Source: Cupriavidus consociatus | Lineage (GTDB): Bacteria > Pseudomonadota > Gammaproteobacteria > Burkholderiales > Burkholderiaceae | Length of the DNA: 64,000 bases | NCBI RefSeq assembly: GCF_017814975.1 | Contig: NZ_JAGIQA010000001.1 | Span: 62,001-126,000 of the forward strand | Direction of reading: 5' to 3' | Shown: piece by piece, positions 47,745 to 56,573 of the stretch | How the letters are laid out: each line of letters starts with the position of its first letter | Position numbering within the stretch: the first letter of the stretch is position 1 | The notes under the pieces: generated by a model | Database searches by the model: none | Told to the model about the DNA's origin: nothing | The model's input: the letters and a program-made list of their open reading frames with translations, nothing else | Program-made: the position numbers and the translations under genes

Positions 47745-48650
47745 ATGAACCTGGCCCGCTTCGATCTCGTCACGCTTGGCTTGTTCGTCGCCGTGGCACG
47801 GCAGGGCAGCATCTCGGCCGGCGCGCGCCAGTCGCACCTGGCCGTGGCGGCCGCCAGCAAGCGCATCTCGGACCTTGAGACCGCCGTGGGCGCGCCGCTG
47901 TTTTTCCGCCATGCCGCCGGGGTGCAGCTGACCGAAGCCGGGCAGGCCTGCTTCCACCATGCGCTGACCATCCTGCAGGACGTGGAGCGCATGGCCGGCG
48001 TGATGTCCGACTATGCCTCCGGCGTGCGCGGGCAGGTGCGCGTCTGCGCCAACACGTCGGCGATCACGCAGTTCCTGCCGGACGACCTGGCGTCGTTCAT
48101 GCAGCGCCATCCCACCATCCGCATCGAGCTGGAAGAACAGAACAGCCGCGACATCGTCGCCGCGCTGGTGGAGAACCGCGCCGATGTCGGCATCTTTGCC
48201 GACCGCACGCCGGCGGCGGGGCTGATGACGGTCGAGTACCGGCAGGACGAGCTGGTCATCATCACGCCGCCCAACCATCCGCTGGCGGCGCGCGGCCCGG
48301 TGCGCTACGCCGATACGCTCGAATTCGATTTCGTCAGCCTGCCGCAGGAAACCTCGCTGGCGGCGCGGTTGCTCGAGGAAAGCAGCCGGCTCGACCGGCC
48401 CTTCCGGCTGCGCATCCAGGTGCGCAGCTTCGACGCCATGTGCCGCATGGTGATGGCCGGTCTCGGCGTGGGTGTGCTGCCGCGCATCGCCGCCGAGCCG
48501 CACGTCAAGTCGATGGGTTTGTCGCTGGTGTCGCTGCAGGATGCGTGGGCGCGCCGCTCGCTGCTGATCGGCCTGCGCGATCCGGCGGGCCTGACGGTGT
48601 CGGCGCGGCTGCTGATCACCCATTTGTGCGGGGATAGGGCGCCGTTCTGA
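47745..48650 (+). CDS. LysR-family regulator upstream of the CoA-transferase operon
   Basis: This 301-residue regulator has an N-terminal helix-turn-helix (about 5-62; SISAGARQSHLAVAAASKRI) and an effector domain (about 90-295). It reads in the same direction as the CoA-transferase gene 183 bp downstream rather than divergently, but it is the only regulator next to that operon and probably controls it. Effector unknown; an organic acid or its CoA ester is a reasonable guess. Confidence 0.87.
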   Translation: MNLARFDLVTLGLFVAVARQGSISAGARQSHLAVAAASKRISDLETAVGAPLFFRHAAGVQLTEAGQACFHHALTILQDVERMAGVMSDYASGVRGQVRVCANTSAITQFLPDDLASFMQRHPTIRIELEEQNSRDIVAALVENRADVGIFADRTPAAGLMTVEYRQDELVIITPPNHPLAARGPVRYADTLEFDFVSLPQETSLAARLLEESSRLDRPFRLRIQVRSFDAMCRMVMAGLGVGVLPRIAAEPHVKSMGLSLVSLQDAWARRSLLIGLRDPAGLTVSARLLITHLCGDRAPF

Positions 48651-48833
48651 CGCCTCGGGCGCCAGGCCCCCCGGAGCCTTTCGCGTTCCGAGAAAACCCG
48701 CTTCTCCGATTGCCGATTCCGGCTCGCCCCTGGCTGGGGCACACTCCGTGCCAATGACAGACGCGGCGGTATCGATCCCATGGATCGAAATTTCGCAGCG
48801 CAACAAATCCCCCGCATTGCACGGAGACACGCC

Positions 48834-50030
48834 ATGGCGCAACAGATCCTCGAGGGCATCCGCGTCCTCGAACTTGGACAACTTATCGCCGGACCCTTTG
48901 CCGCGAAGACCCTGGCCGATTTCGGCGCCCACATCATCAAGGTAGAGCCGCCCGGGCAGGGCGATCCGCTGCGCAAATGGCGCATGCTGCATGAGGGCAC
49001 GTCGGTGTGGTGGGAGGCTCAATCGCGCAACAAGGAATCGATCTGCATCGACCTGCGCCAGCCGGAAGGGCAGGCGCTGGTGCGCAAGCTGGCCGCCGAG
49101 GCCGATGTGCTGATCGAGAACTTCCGCCCCGGCACCATGGAAAAGTGGGGCCTGGGCTGGGACGTGCTGCATGCCGACAACCCGCGCCTGATCATGCTGC
49201 GTGTGTCGGGCTACGGCCAGACCGGCCCCAAGAAGGACGAGCCGGGCTTTGCCGCGGTGGCCGAGGCCATGGCGGGACTGCGTCACCTGACCGGCGAGCC
49301 GGGCCGCGCGCCGGTGCGCGCCGGATTGTCCCTGGGCGACACCATCGCCGGGCTGCACGGCGCCATGGGCGTGCTGCTGGCGCTGTACCAGCGCGATGCG
49401 CGCGGCGGCGAAGGCCAGGTGATCGACGTGGCCCTGTATGAGTCGCTGTTCAACCTGAGCGAAAGCCTGCTGCCGGAATACTCCGCCTTCGGCGCGGTGC
49501 GCCAGCCCGCCGGCGGGGCGCTGCCCGGCATCGCCCCGTCCAATGCCTACCCCTGCAGCAGCGGCGAATACGTGCTGGTGGCGGCTAACGGCGATGCCAT
49601 CTTCAGGCGCATGATGCTGGCCATTGGCCGGCCCGACCTGGCGGATGACCCGGCGCTGGCCCAGAACGACGGCCGCGTGAAACGCGTCGACGAGATCGAT
49701 GCCGCCATCGCCGACTGGACCCGCACGCAGACGGTGGAATCGGTGCTGGCCGTGCTGCGCGAGGCGCAAGTGCCGTCGGGCCGCATCTATACCGTCAAGG
49801 ACATTGCCGAAGACCCGCACTACCGCGCCCGCGGCGTGATCGAGTCGGTGACCTCGGCCGGCGGCCTGACCGTGGAAGTGCCGGGCGTGGTGCCCAGGCT
49901 GTCGGCCAGTCCGGGCGGCATCCATGACCGTGCGCCCACGCTGGGCGAGCATACCGATGCAGTGCTGAAGCAGGCGGGCTTCGACGATGCCGCCATTGCC
50001 GACCTGCGCGTGCGCAAGGTGATCGCATGA
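48834..50030 (+). CDS. Family III CoA-transferase (CaiB/BaiF)
   Basis: This 398-residue enzyme moves CoA between acyl-CoA and a free acid. Family motifs include VLELGQLIAGPFAAKTLADFGA at the N-terminus (first part shown), IENFRPGTMEKWG, GYGQTGP and the catalytic Asp in SLGDTIAG. ATG 48834 with GGAGA upstream is chosen over ATG 48780, which adds a non-family extension. The stop overlaps the lyase start by 4 bp, so both act in one pathway: activation of a dicarboxylic or hydroxy acid to CoA ester, then cleavage. Confidence 0.88.
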   Translation: MAQQILEGIRVLELGQLIAGPFAAKTLADFGAHIIKVEPPGQGDPLRKWRMLHEGTSVWWEAQSRNKESICIDLRQPEGQALVRKLAAEADVLIENFRPGTMEKWGLGWDVLHADNPRLIMLRVSGYGQTGPKKDEPGFAAVAEAMAGLRHLTGEPGRAPVRAGLSLGDTIAGLHGAMGVLLALYQRDARGGEGQVIDVALYESLFNLSESLLPEYSAFGAVRQPAGGALPGIAPSNAYPCSSGEYVLVAANGDAIFRRMMLAIGRPDLADDPALAQNDGRVKRVDEIDAAIADWTRTQTVESVLAVLREAQVPSGRIYTVKDIAEDPHYRARGVIESVTSAGGLTVEVPGVVPRLSASPGGIHDRAPTLGEHTDAVLKQAGFDDAAIADLRVRKVIA

Positions 50031-50995
50031 GCGCCGCCGCCCGGCTGCGCGGCCCGGTCCGCGTCGAAATCAATGAAGTCGCGCCGCGCGACGGCCTGCA
50101 GATCGAGCCGGTGGTGGTGCCTACCGACGGCAAGGTTGCCTTCGTCGACGCGCTGTCGGCGTGCGGCTTCGCCCGCATCGAAGCCACTTCGTTCACGTCG
50201 GCACGCGCCATCCCCGCGCTGGCAGATGCCGAAGCGGTGATGCACCAGATCCAGCGCTTCCCCGGCGTGCGCTACACCGTGCTGGTGCCCAACCTGCGTG
50301 GCCTGGAACGCGCGCTGTCGTGCCGGCCGGACGAGGTCAACCTGGTGATGTCGGCCAGCGAGACGCACAACCGCGCCAATCTGCGCATGACGCGCGAGCA
50401 ATCGCAGGCGCAGTTGCTGGCGATGATCGACGCCGCCAACACGGCCGGCGTGCCGGTCAACATCTCGCTGTCGACGGTGTTCGGCTGCCCCTTCGAGGGC
50501 GAGGTCGAGGCCGACGCAGTGATGGCGCTGGCCACGAGCTTCGCCGAAGCCGGCGCGGCGGGCATCACGCTGTGCGACACCACCGGCATGGCCTATCCCA
50601 CGCAAGTGGCCGCGCTGTGCGAGCGGTTCCAGGCGACGCTGCCAGGCACCGGCCTGACCATCCACCTGCACAACACGCGCGGCATGGGCCTGGCCAATGC
50701 GCTGGCGGCATGGGAGACCGGCGTGACCCGCTTCGACGCGGCTGCCGGCGGCCTCGGCGGCTGCCCGTACGCTCCCGGTGCCAGCGGCAACGTCAGCACC
50801 GAGGACCTGGTCCACATGTTCGACTGCATGGGTGTGCAGACCGGAGTCAGCCTCGGTGCGCTGCTCGACGCGGTGGCAGGCCTGCCCGCCCTGGTCGGCC
50901 GCGACATCCACAGCCAGTTGCTCAGCGCCGGCCCGCGCCTGCGCACGCACCAGCCGCCGGCATGGATGGCGGAGCATTTCGCGGCGCACGCCTAG
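50027..50995 (+). CDS. HMG-CoA lyase family protein (hydroxyacyl-CoA lyase)
   Basis: This 322-residue TIM-barrel lyase cleaves a 3-hydroxyacyl-CoA with a tertiary alcohol to acetyl-CoA and a keto acid. Metal and catalytic features are present: VAPRDGLQ, the HLHNTRG metal-binding His pair and the active-site Cys loop GGLGGCPYAPGASGN. Because it is coupled to a CoA-transferase, the substrate may be 3-hydroxy-3-methylglutaryl-CoA or a related compound such as citramalyl-CoA. Confidence 0.87.
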   Translation: MSAAARLRGPVRVEINEVAPRDGLQIEPVVVPTDGKVAFVDALSACGFARIEATSFTSARAIPALADAEAVMHQIQRFPGVRYTVLVPNLRGLERALSCRPDEVNLVMSASETHNRANLRMTREQSQAQLLAMIDAANTAGVPVNISLSTVFGCPFEGEVEADAVMALATSFAEAGAAGITLCDTTGMAYPTQVAALCERFQATLPGTGLTIHLHNTRGMGLANALAAWETGVTRFDAAAGGLGGCPYAPGASGNVSTEDLVHMFDCMGVQTGVSLGALLDAVAGLPALVGRDIHSQLLSAGPRLRTHQPPAWMAEHFAAHA

Positions 50996-51045
50996 TGCCG
51001 CACCCGGACAACAACAAGACATTGGCAATACAAATGGAGACCCTC

Positions 51046-52077
51046 ATGAAGCAAGCCATTCAACGCAACGCCGCCAGGCCCGCCACCACCACTTTTGCTA
51101 GCCGGCGCAAGGCCGTCGCCGCCACGCTGGCGGCTCTCGGTGCCGCATGGCTGGCACCTTCCGCGCTGGCGCAGGACGCCTATCCCAGCCGCCCGGTCAC
51201 GCTGGTGGTATCCGCCGCGGCAGGCGGCACCACCGACATCGCGGCACGGATGATTTCGGAGCCGCTGTCCAAGGCGCTCGGCCAGCCGGTTGTGGTCGAC
51301 AACAAGCCCGGCGGCAACGGTGGCATCGCCGCGCAACTGGTGGCGCGCGCCAAGCCGGACGGCTACACGCTGATGCTGCAGTACTCGGGCTTCCACGTGA
51401 TCACGCCGCTGCTGATGAAGAACCTGTCGTGGGACCCGGTCAAGGACTTCGCGCCGGTGGCCAATATCCTGTCGGCCCCGCAGGTGCTGGTGGTGCGCCA
51501 GAGCCTGCCGGTCAAGTCGCTGAAGGAACTGGTCGCGTATGCCAAGGCCAACCCGGACAAGCTCAACTACGCGTCGTCGGGCAACGGTTCGCTGCAGCAC
51601 GTCTCGACCGAGCTGCTGAACCAGATGGCCGGTACAAAGATCGCGCACGTTCCGTACAAGGGCACCGGGCCGGCCATCACCGACCTGCTGGGCGGCACGG
51701 TTGACCTGACCATGACCACGCCGCCGCCGCTGATGGGCCATATTGCCGCGGGCAAGCTGCGGCCGCTGGTGGTGACCAGCAAGACGCGCCTGCCCAGCCT
51801 GAAGGACGTGCCGTCGGCGCCCGAGGCTGGCTACCCCGACCTCGACGTGTCATCGTGGTTCGCGATGTATGCGCCGGCGGGCACGCCCAAGGCCGTGGTC
51901 GACAAGCTCACCGGCGAGATCGAGAAGGTCATGCGTACCGAAGCCTTCCGCAAGAAGGCGGAGGAACTGGGCGCGGAGGCGAAGTACATGAACCCGCAGC
52001 AGCTGGCGCAGTACCAGAAGGCGGAACTGGCGCGCTGGGGCAAGGTGATCAAGTCCGCCGATATCCACGCCGAATAA
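51046..52077 (+). CDS. Bug-family periplasmic receptor (TctC-like)
   Basis: This 343-residue extracytoplasmic binding protein of the tripartite tricarboxylate receptor family has a signal peptide with an RR pair (ASRRKAVAATLAALGAAWLA) cleaved near ALAQD. Family motifs include YPSRPVTLVVSAAAGGTTDI and GTGPAITDLLGGTVDL. Bug proteins bind carboxylated compounds. No TctAB membrane genes are adjacent, which is common since Bug genes greatly outnumber transporters in these bacteria. It is 50 bp downstream of the lyase, so probably in its operon. Confidence 0.88.
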   Translation: MKQAIQRNAARPATTTFASRRKAVAATLAALGAAWLAPSALAQDAYPSRPVTLVVSAAAGGTTDIAARMISEPLSKALGQPVVVDNKPGGNGGIAAQLVARAKPDGYTLMLQYSGFHVITPLLMKNLSWDPVKDFAPVANILSAPQVLVVRQSLPVKSLKELVAYAKANPDKLNYASSGNGSLQHVSTELLNQMAGTKIAHVPYKGTGPAITDLLGGTVDLTMTTPPPLMGHIAAGKLRPLVVTSKTRLPSLKDVPSAPEAGYPDLDVSSWFAMYAPAGTPKAVVDKLTGEIEKVMRTEAFRKKAEELGAEAKYMNPQQLAQYQKAELARWGKVIKSADIHAE

Positions 52078-52120
52078 GCGACGTCTCGGGTCGCTGACAA
52101 GTCCAAGCTGCCAATGTCGT

Positions 52121-52150
52121 CTCCCCTCTCCCATTTATGGGAGAGGGGAG
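52121..52150. repeat. 13-bp perfect inverted repeat (intergenic hairpin)
   Basis: CTCCCCTCTCCCA-TTTA-TGGGAGAGGGGAG lies 43 bp after the Bug gene. No T-run follows on either strand, so it is not a typical intrinsic terminator. The sequence style resembles REP-like intergenic hairpins that recur in Burkholderiales genomes; only one copy is seen in this window. Confidence 0.7.
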
Positions 52151-52306
52151 CACACCGGCAGCCAGCCTAGGTATAGATACCGATGCGGACCCTCCATCCA
52201 CCCGGTAGCATCGCAACTTGCCGCACGGCGGCACGCCGTGTTTTCGCGCATCGCCGTCCGGATCCAAACGGACAGTAAACGGACTGGAAACGGGTAGGAG
52301 ACAAGC

Positions 52307-53350
52307 ATGTATAACAAGAAATTCTGGAAGCAGTTCCTGATCGCGCTGGCGCTGTTCCTGGCCGGCTGGTTCACCTTCGGCCATGCGCAGGCGCAGGGCA
52401 AGCCAGAGAAGGCCAAGGTCACCATCGCGGTCGGCGGCAAGAACCTGTTCTACTACCTGCCGCTGACCATCGCCGAGCGCCAGGGCTACTTCAAGGACGA
52501 AGGCCTGGACGTCGAGATCGTCGACTTCGCCGGCGGCGCCAAGGCGCTTCAGGCCGTGGTGGGCGGCAGCGCCGACGTGGTCTCGGGCGCCTACGAGCAC
52601 ACCATCAACCTGCAGGCCAAGGGCCAGCGCTACCAGGAATTCGTGCTGCAAGGCCGGGCGCCGCAGATCGTGCTGGTGGTGTCGAACAAGACCATGCCCA
52701 ACTTCAAGTCGATTGCCGACCTGAAGGGCAAGAAGATCGGCGTGACCGCGCCCGGGTCGTCGACCAACATGATGGCCAACTTCGTGCTGGCCAAGCACGG
52801 CCTGAAGCCGTCCGACGTGTCGTTCATCGGCGTGGGCGCCAGCGCCGGCGCCGTGGCTGCGATGCGTTCGGGCCAGATCGATGCGATGGCCAACCTCGAC
52901 CCGGTGATCTCGATGCTGACGCAGAAGAACGAGGTGCGCGTCGTTTCGGATACGCGCACGCTCAAGGACACGCAGGCGGTGTTCGGCGGCAACATGCCGT
53001 CGGGCTGCCTGTATGCGTCGCAGGCCTTTATCCAGCAGAACCCCAATACCACGCAGGCGCTGACCAATGCCATGGTGCGCGCGCTGAAGTGGCTGCAGAA
53101 GGCGGGCCCGTCGGACATCGTCAAGACCGTGCCGGAAAGCTACCTGCTGGGCGATCGCGCGCTGTACCTGGCCGCGTGGGACAAGGTCAAGGAAGCGATC
53201 TCGCCGGACGGCACCATGCCGGCCGATGGTCCGCGCACCGCGCTGAACACGCTGCAGCAGTTCGACGCCGAACTCAAGGGCAAGCCGGTCAAGCTGGAAG
53301 AGACCTATACCAACGCCTTCGTGCAGAAGGCCAACGCCAAGTACAAGTAA
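52307..53350 (+). CDS. NMT1/SsuA-type ABC substrate-binding protein
   Basis: This 347-residue periplasmic receptor of the nitrate/sulfonate/thiamine-precursor class has a signal peptide (FLIALALFLAGWFTFGHAQA) and the NMT1 fold motifs YYLPLTIAERQGYFKDEGLDV and GVTAPGSSTNMM. It works with the ATPase and permease encoded downstream. The ligand is unknown; context suggests an organic acid or sulfonate. AGGAG lies six bases before the ATG. A terminator-like hairpin separates it from the ATPase gene. Confidence 0.88.
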   Translation: MYNKKFWKQFLIALALFLAGWFTFGHAQAQGKPEKAKVTIAVGGKNLFYYLPLTIAERQGYFKDEGLDVEIVDFAGGAKALQAVVGGSADVVSGAYEHTINLQAKGQRYQEFVLQGRAPQIVLVVSNKTMPNFKSIADLKGKKIGVTAPGSSTNMMANFVLAKHGLKPSDVSFIGVGASAGAVAAMRSGQIDAMANLDPVISMLTQKNEVRVVSDTRTLKDTQAVFGGNMPSGCLYASQAFIQQNPNTTQALTNAMVRALKWLQKAGPSDIVKTVPESYLLGDRALYLAAWDKVKEAISPDGTMPADGPRTALNTLQQFDAELKGKPVKLEETYTNAFVQKANAKYK

Positions 53351-53371
53351 GACCGCATCGCCGACGACATC

Positions 53372-53401
53372 GGCCCGCTGCCCGCAGCGGGCCTTTGCTT
53401 T
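53372..53401 (+). terminator. Intercistronic terminator/attenuator after the binding-protein gene
   Basis: GGCCCGCTG-CCCG-CAGCGGGCC forms a 9-bp stem followed by TTTGCTTTG. Placed between receptor and ATPase genes, it would let the receptor be made in excess. Confidence 0.7.
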
Positions 53402-53466
53402 GCGGCAGCGGCAGACATTTCCTTATCACTCGCCGGCGGCACGGACGGCGAACGACACGGTGCATC

Positions 53467-54279
53467 ATGAGTATTCCCGCACTTTCCCTCGACAAGGTCA
53501 CCTGCACCTTTGTCTCGCGCGATGACCGCAGCCAGCGCTATACCGCGGTCAAGGACGTCACGCTGTCGATCCAGCCGGGCGAGTTCGTCTCGGTGGTCGG
53601 CCCCACTGGCTGCGGCAAGTCGACGCTGCTGAACGTCGGCGCCGGCCTGCTGGAGCCTTCCAGCGGCGAGATACGGGTGTTCGGCGAGCCGCTGCGCGGC
53701 ATCAACCGGCGCGCTGGCTACATGTTCCAGACCGAGGCGCTGATGCCGTGGCGCAGCGCGCTCGACAACGTCGTCGCCGGGCTCGAGTTCCGCGGCGTGG
53801 CGCGCGCCGAGGCCGTGCGGCAGGGCGAGGACTGGCTGCGCCGTGTGGGCCTGGGCGGCTTCGGCGACCGTTATCCGCATCAGCTTTCCGGGGGCATGCG
53901 CAAGCGCGTGGCGCTGGCGCAGACGCTGGTGCTGGACCCGGACATCATCCTGATGGACGAACCGTTCTCGGCGCTCGATATCCAGACGCGGCAGCTGATG
54001 GAGAACGAGGTGCTGGACCTGTGGGCCGCCAGGCGCAAGGCCGTGCTGTTCATCACGCACGACCTCGACGAGGCCATCGCCATGAGCGACCGCGTGGTGG
54101 TGTTGTCGGCAGGCCCGGCCACGCATCCCATCGGCGAGTTCGCCATCGACCTGCCGCGGCCGCGCGACGTGGCCGAGATCCGCAACCATCCGCGCTTCGT
54201 CCAACTGCACGCCGCGATCTGGGACGTGCTGCGCGAGGAAGTGCTCAAGGGCTATGCGCAGCAGCGCAAGGTGGCCTGA
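53467..54279 (+). CDS. ABC transporter ATPase (SsuB/TauB-like)
   Basis: The 270-residue ATPase has Walker A GPTGCGKST (about 45-53), Q-loop FQTEALMPW, signature LSGGMRKRVALAQ, Walker B IILMDEPFSALD and switch FITHDLDEA. The LMPWRSALDNV segment is typical of nitrate/sulfonate-type importers. ATG 53467 is used; the frame stays open upstream but without sequence similarity. It has no strong ribosome site and follows the hairpin by 65 bp. Confidence 0.9.
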   Translation: MSIPALSLDKVTCTFVSRDDRSQRYTAVKDVTLSIQPGEFVSVVGPTGCGKSTLLNVGAGLLEPSSGEIRVFGEPLRGINRRAGYMFQTEALMPWRSALDNVVAGLEFRGVARAEAVRQGEDWLRRVGLGGFGDRYPHQLSGGMRKRVALAQTLVLDPDIILMDEPFSALDIQTRQLMENEVLDLWAARRKAVLFITHDLDEAIAMSDRVVVLSAGPATHPIGEFAIDLPRPRDVAEIRNHPRFVQLHAAIWDVLREEVLKGYAQQRKVA

Positions 54280-54320
54280 GCCCGCCCATTGCAACGTCAT
54301 CACAACGACAACCAATCCCG

Positions 54321-55112
54321 ATGGCATTCCGTAACGACTCCAAAGGTATGCTGCGCGTCTGGCAGCTGCTGGTGCTGGTGGTGATCCTGGGCGTCTGGCA
54401 CATCGCCACGCGCTCGCAGCAGGTTGCCTTCTTCTTCGGCGAACCGCTGATGGTCGCGCAGCGGATCTGGAACTGGTTCTTCATCGAGCGCGATATCTAC
54501 CTGCACCTGGGCGTGACGCTGCTCGAGACTGTGCTGGCCTTCGGCATCGGCACGCTGGCGGGCCTCGGCGTGGGCTTGTGGCTGGCGCTGAGCCCGATGA
54601 CGTCGGCAATCCTGGATCCCTACGTCAAGGCGATGAACTCGATGCCGCGCGTGATTCTGGCGCCGATCTTCGCGGTGTGGTTCGGCCTGGGGATCTGGTC
54701 GAAGGTGGCGCTGGCGGTGACGCTGGTGTTCTTTATCGTCTTCTTCAATGTCTACCAGGGCGTCAAGGAAGTGAGCCCGGTGGTGCTCGCCAACGCGCGC
54801 ATGCTGGGCGCCAACCAGCATCAGCTGCTGCGCCATGTGTACCTGCCGAGCGCGACCAGCTGGGTGTTTTCGTCGCTGCACACCTCGGTGGGACTGGCCT
54901 TTGTCGGTGCGGTGGTGGGCGAGTACCTGGGCTCGGCGCGCGGCGTGGGCTACCTGATCCTGCAGGCCGAGGGCACCTTCGACATCAACACGGTGTTCGC
55001 CGGCATCGTGGTGCTGACGGCGTTTGCGCTGATGCTGGACTGGATGGTCGGCATCGGCGAGAAGCGGCTGATGAAGTGGCAGCCGAGGAGCGGGGAGACG
55101 GAGAAGCTGTAA
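54321..55112 (+). CDS. ABC transporter permease (SsuC/TauC-like)
   Basis: The 263-residue permease has six predicted helices and a coupling loop LANARMLGANQHQLLRHVYLP, the partner of the ATPase encoded 41 bp upstream. N-terminal helix VWQLLVLVVILGVWHIAT. The C-terminus (IGEKRLMKWQPRSGETEKL) is complete and normal. Its last 128 bp overlap, tail to tail, the histidine kinase gene on the opposite strand. Confidence 0.9.
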   Translation: MAFRNDSKGMLRVWQLLVLVVILGVWHIATRSQQVAFFFGEPLMVAQRIWNWFFIERDIYLHLGVTLLETVLAFGIGTLAGLGVGLWLALSPMTSAILDPYVKAMNSMPRVILAPIFAVWFGLGIWSKVALAVTLVFFIVFFNVYQGVKEVSPVVLANARMLGANQHQLLRHVYLPSATSWVFSSLHTSVGLAFVGAVVGEYLGSARGVGYLILQAEGTFDINTVFAGIVVLTAFALMLDWMVGIGEKRLMKWQPRSGETEKL

Positions 55113-56553
55113 GCGGGCCGGCCTCGCCCTCGTCCTCGTTTTGGTCCTCGTTTTGGTCCTCCGCCACGCCGAAGCAGACCGAGGCGGTCAGCCCGCCACC
55201 TGGCGTCTCTGACAGCGCCACGCTGGCGCCGTGCAGCCGGGCGATTTCGCGCACGATCGGCAGGCCCAGTCCGGTGCCTTCCGCGGACTGTCCGCTCTCG
55301 CCGCGATAAAAGCGGCGGAACACCGCATCCCGCTCGGCAGTCGCAATGCCTGGACCGTTGTCCACCACCTGCAGCACCGGCGCGCCGGCCGTCAGTGCAA
55401 CGCGCACCGTGACCACCGCGCCACGGCCCGCATAGCGGATCGCATTGTCGATCAGGTTGCCGGTCAGCTCCTGCAGCAGCTCGGCCTGTCCGTCGAGCTG
55501 CACCGGTCCGTTCTGCTCGAATCCCAGGTCGACCTCGCCGCCGCGCGCCACCGGTGCCCACTCCAGCGCTACGGCCTGGGCCAATGTATCGAGCCGCACC
55601 GGCCGCAGCGCCGGCGCGTAGCCCGCGTCCGGCTCCAGCCGCGATAGGGACAACAGCTGCTGCACGCCCTTGGACGCATGCCGCACGGTGCCGTGCAGCA
55701 GCCGCATGTGCTCGCGCACGCGTTCGCCATCGCGTTCGCGCAATGCCAGTTCAGATTGCGCCTGGATGATCGCCAGCGGTGTCTTGAGCTGGTGCGCGGC
55801 ATCGGCAAAGAAGCGCTTGCGCGCCTGTACCATGCGGTATAGCCGCGCCATGTACTGGTTGAGCGCCTGCACCAGCGGCTTCATCTCGGCAGGCAGGTCC
55901 TTCTGCTCGATCGGATCGAGCTGCGTGCCGCGGCGGGCGACCGCGTCGGAGAGCTGGTGCAGCGGCCGCAGCCCGCGCCGCACGCCGAACCAGACGATGG
56001 CCAGCGCCAGCGTCACCAGCATCAGCTCCTGCAGCAGCGAGCCGATCAGGATGTCGCGCGCCAGCAGCTGGCGCGGCTCGATGGTTTCGCCGACCAGCAC
56101 CCACACCAGCCGCGTGCGTGCCGTGCTGATGTCGTGGACCGGCAGGGGCTGCGCCGCCATGCGCAGCGGCTGTTCGCGGAACACGGTGTCGTAGAACACG
56201 GTGCGGTAGAGCTGCAGCGGTGCCCTGGCGGGCATCGGCAGGTCCTCGTAGCCGGTCACGGTGGCGCCGTCTTCGTCGCGGACGCGGTAGTAGATGTGCG
56301 GGCCGGCCTGGTCGTCGAACAGTTCCAGCGCGAGGTTGGGCAGGTCCACGTCGAGCCGCCCCTCGCGCAGACGGATGCCTTCGCGCATGGCGCGCAGCGA
56401 GGCTTCCAGCGTGCGGTCGAAGGCGGTATGCGCGGCCGACATGGCGCGCTGGTACGTCAGCCACGCATCGAAGGCGAGCAGGCCCATCAGCGGCACCAGC
56501 AGCCACAGCGACAGCTGCAGCCGCAGGCTGGGCGGCTGGCGCAGGATCTTCAT
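54985..56553 (-). CDS. TctE-like sensor histidine kinase with antisense-encoded tail
   Basis: This 522-residue inner-membrane kinase has TM1 (LSLWLLVPLMGLLAFDAW), a periplasmic 2CSK-type sensor (about 35-165), TM2 (about 170-192), HAMP-like linker, HisKA with His254 in DAAHQLKTPLA, and a HATPase domain with NLIDNAIRYA, DNGPGI and GTGLGLPIV. The kinase fold ends near residue 463. The last 55-60 residues (EDQNEDQNEDEGE, then Ser/Ala/Arg-rich) are extra, and residues from about 481 are read antisense through the permease gene. This suggests loss of the original stop. It phosphorylates the regulator encoded 20 bp upstream. Confidence 0.87.
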   Translation of the reverse strand: MKILRQPPSLRLQLSLWLLVPLMGLLAFDAWLTYQRAMSAAHTAFDRTLEASLRAMREGIRLREGRLDVDLPNLALELFDDQAGPHIYYRVRDEDGATVTGYEDLPMPARAPLQLYRTVFYDTVFREQPLRMAAQPLPVHDISTARTRLVWVLVGETIEPRQLLARDILIGSLLQELMLVTLALAIVWFGVRRGLRPLHQLSDAVARRGTQLDPIEQKDLPAEMKPLVQALNQYMARLYRMVQARKRFFADAAHQLKTPLAIIQAQSELALRERDGERVREHMRLLHGTVRHASKGVQQLLSLSRLEPDAGYAPALRPVRLDTLAQAVALEWAPVARGGEVDLGFEQNGPVQLDGQAELLQELTGNLIDNAIRYAGRGAVVTVRVALTAGAPVLQVVDNGPGIATAERDAVFRRFYRGESGQSAEGTGLGLPIVREIARLHGASVALSETPGGGLTASVCFGVAEDQNEDQNEDEGEAGPLTASPSPRSSAATSSAASRRCRPSSPASAQTPSAPRCRRTPC

Positions 56554-56573
56554 CGTGGCGGATCCCGGGCCGA

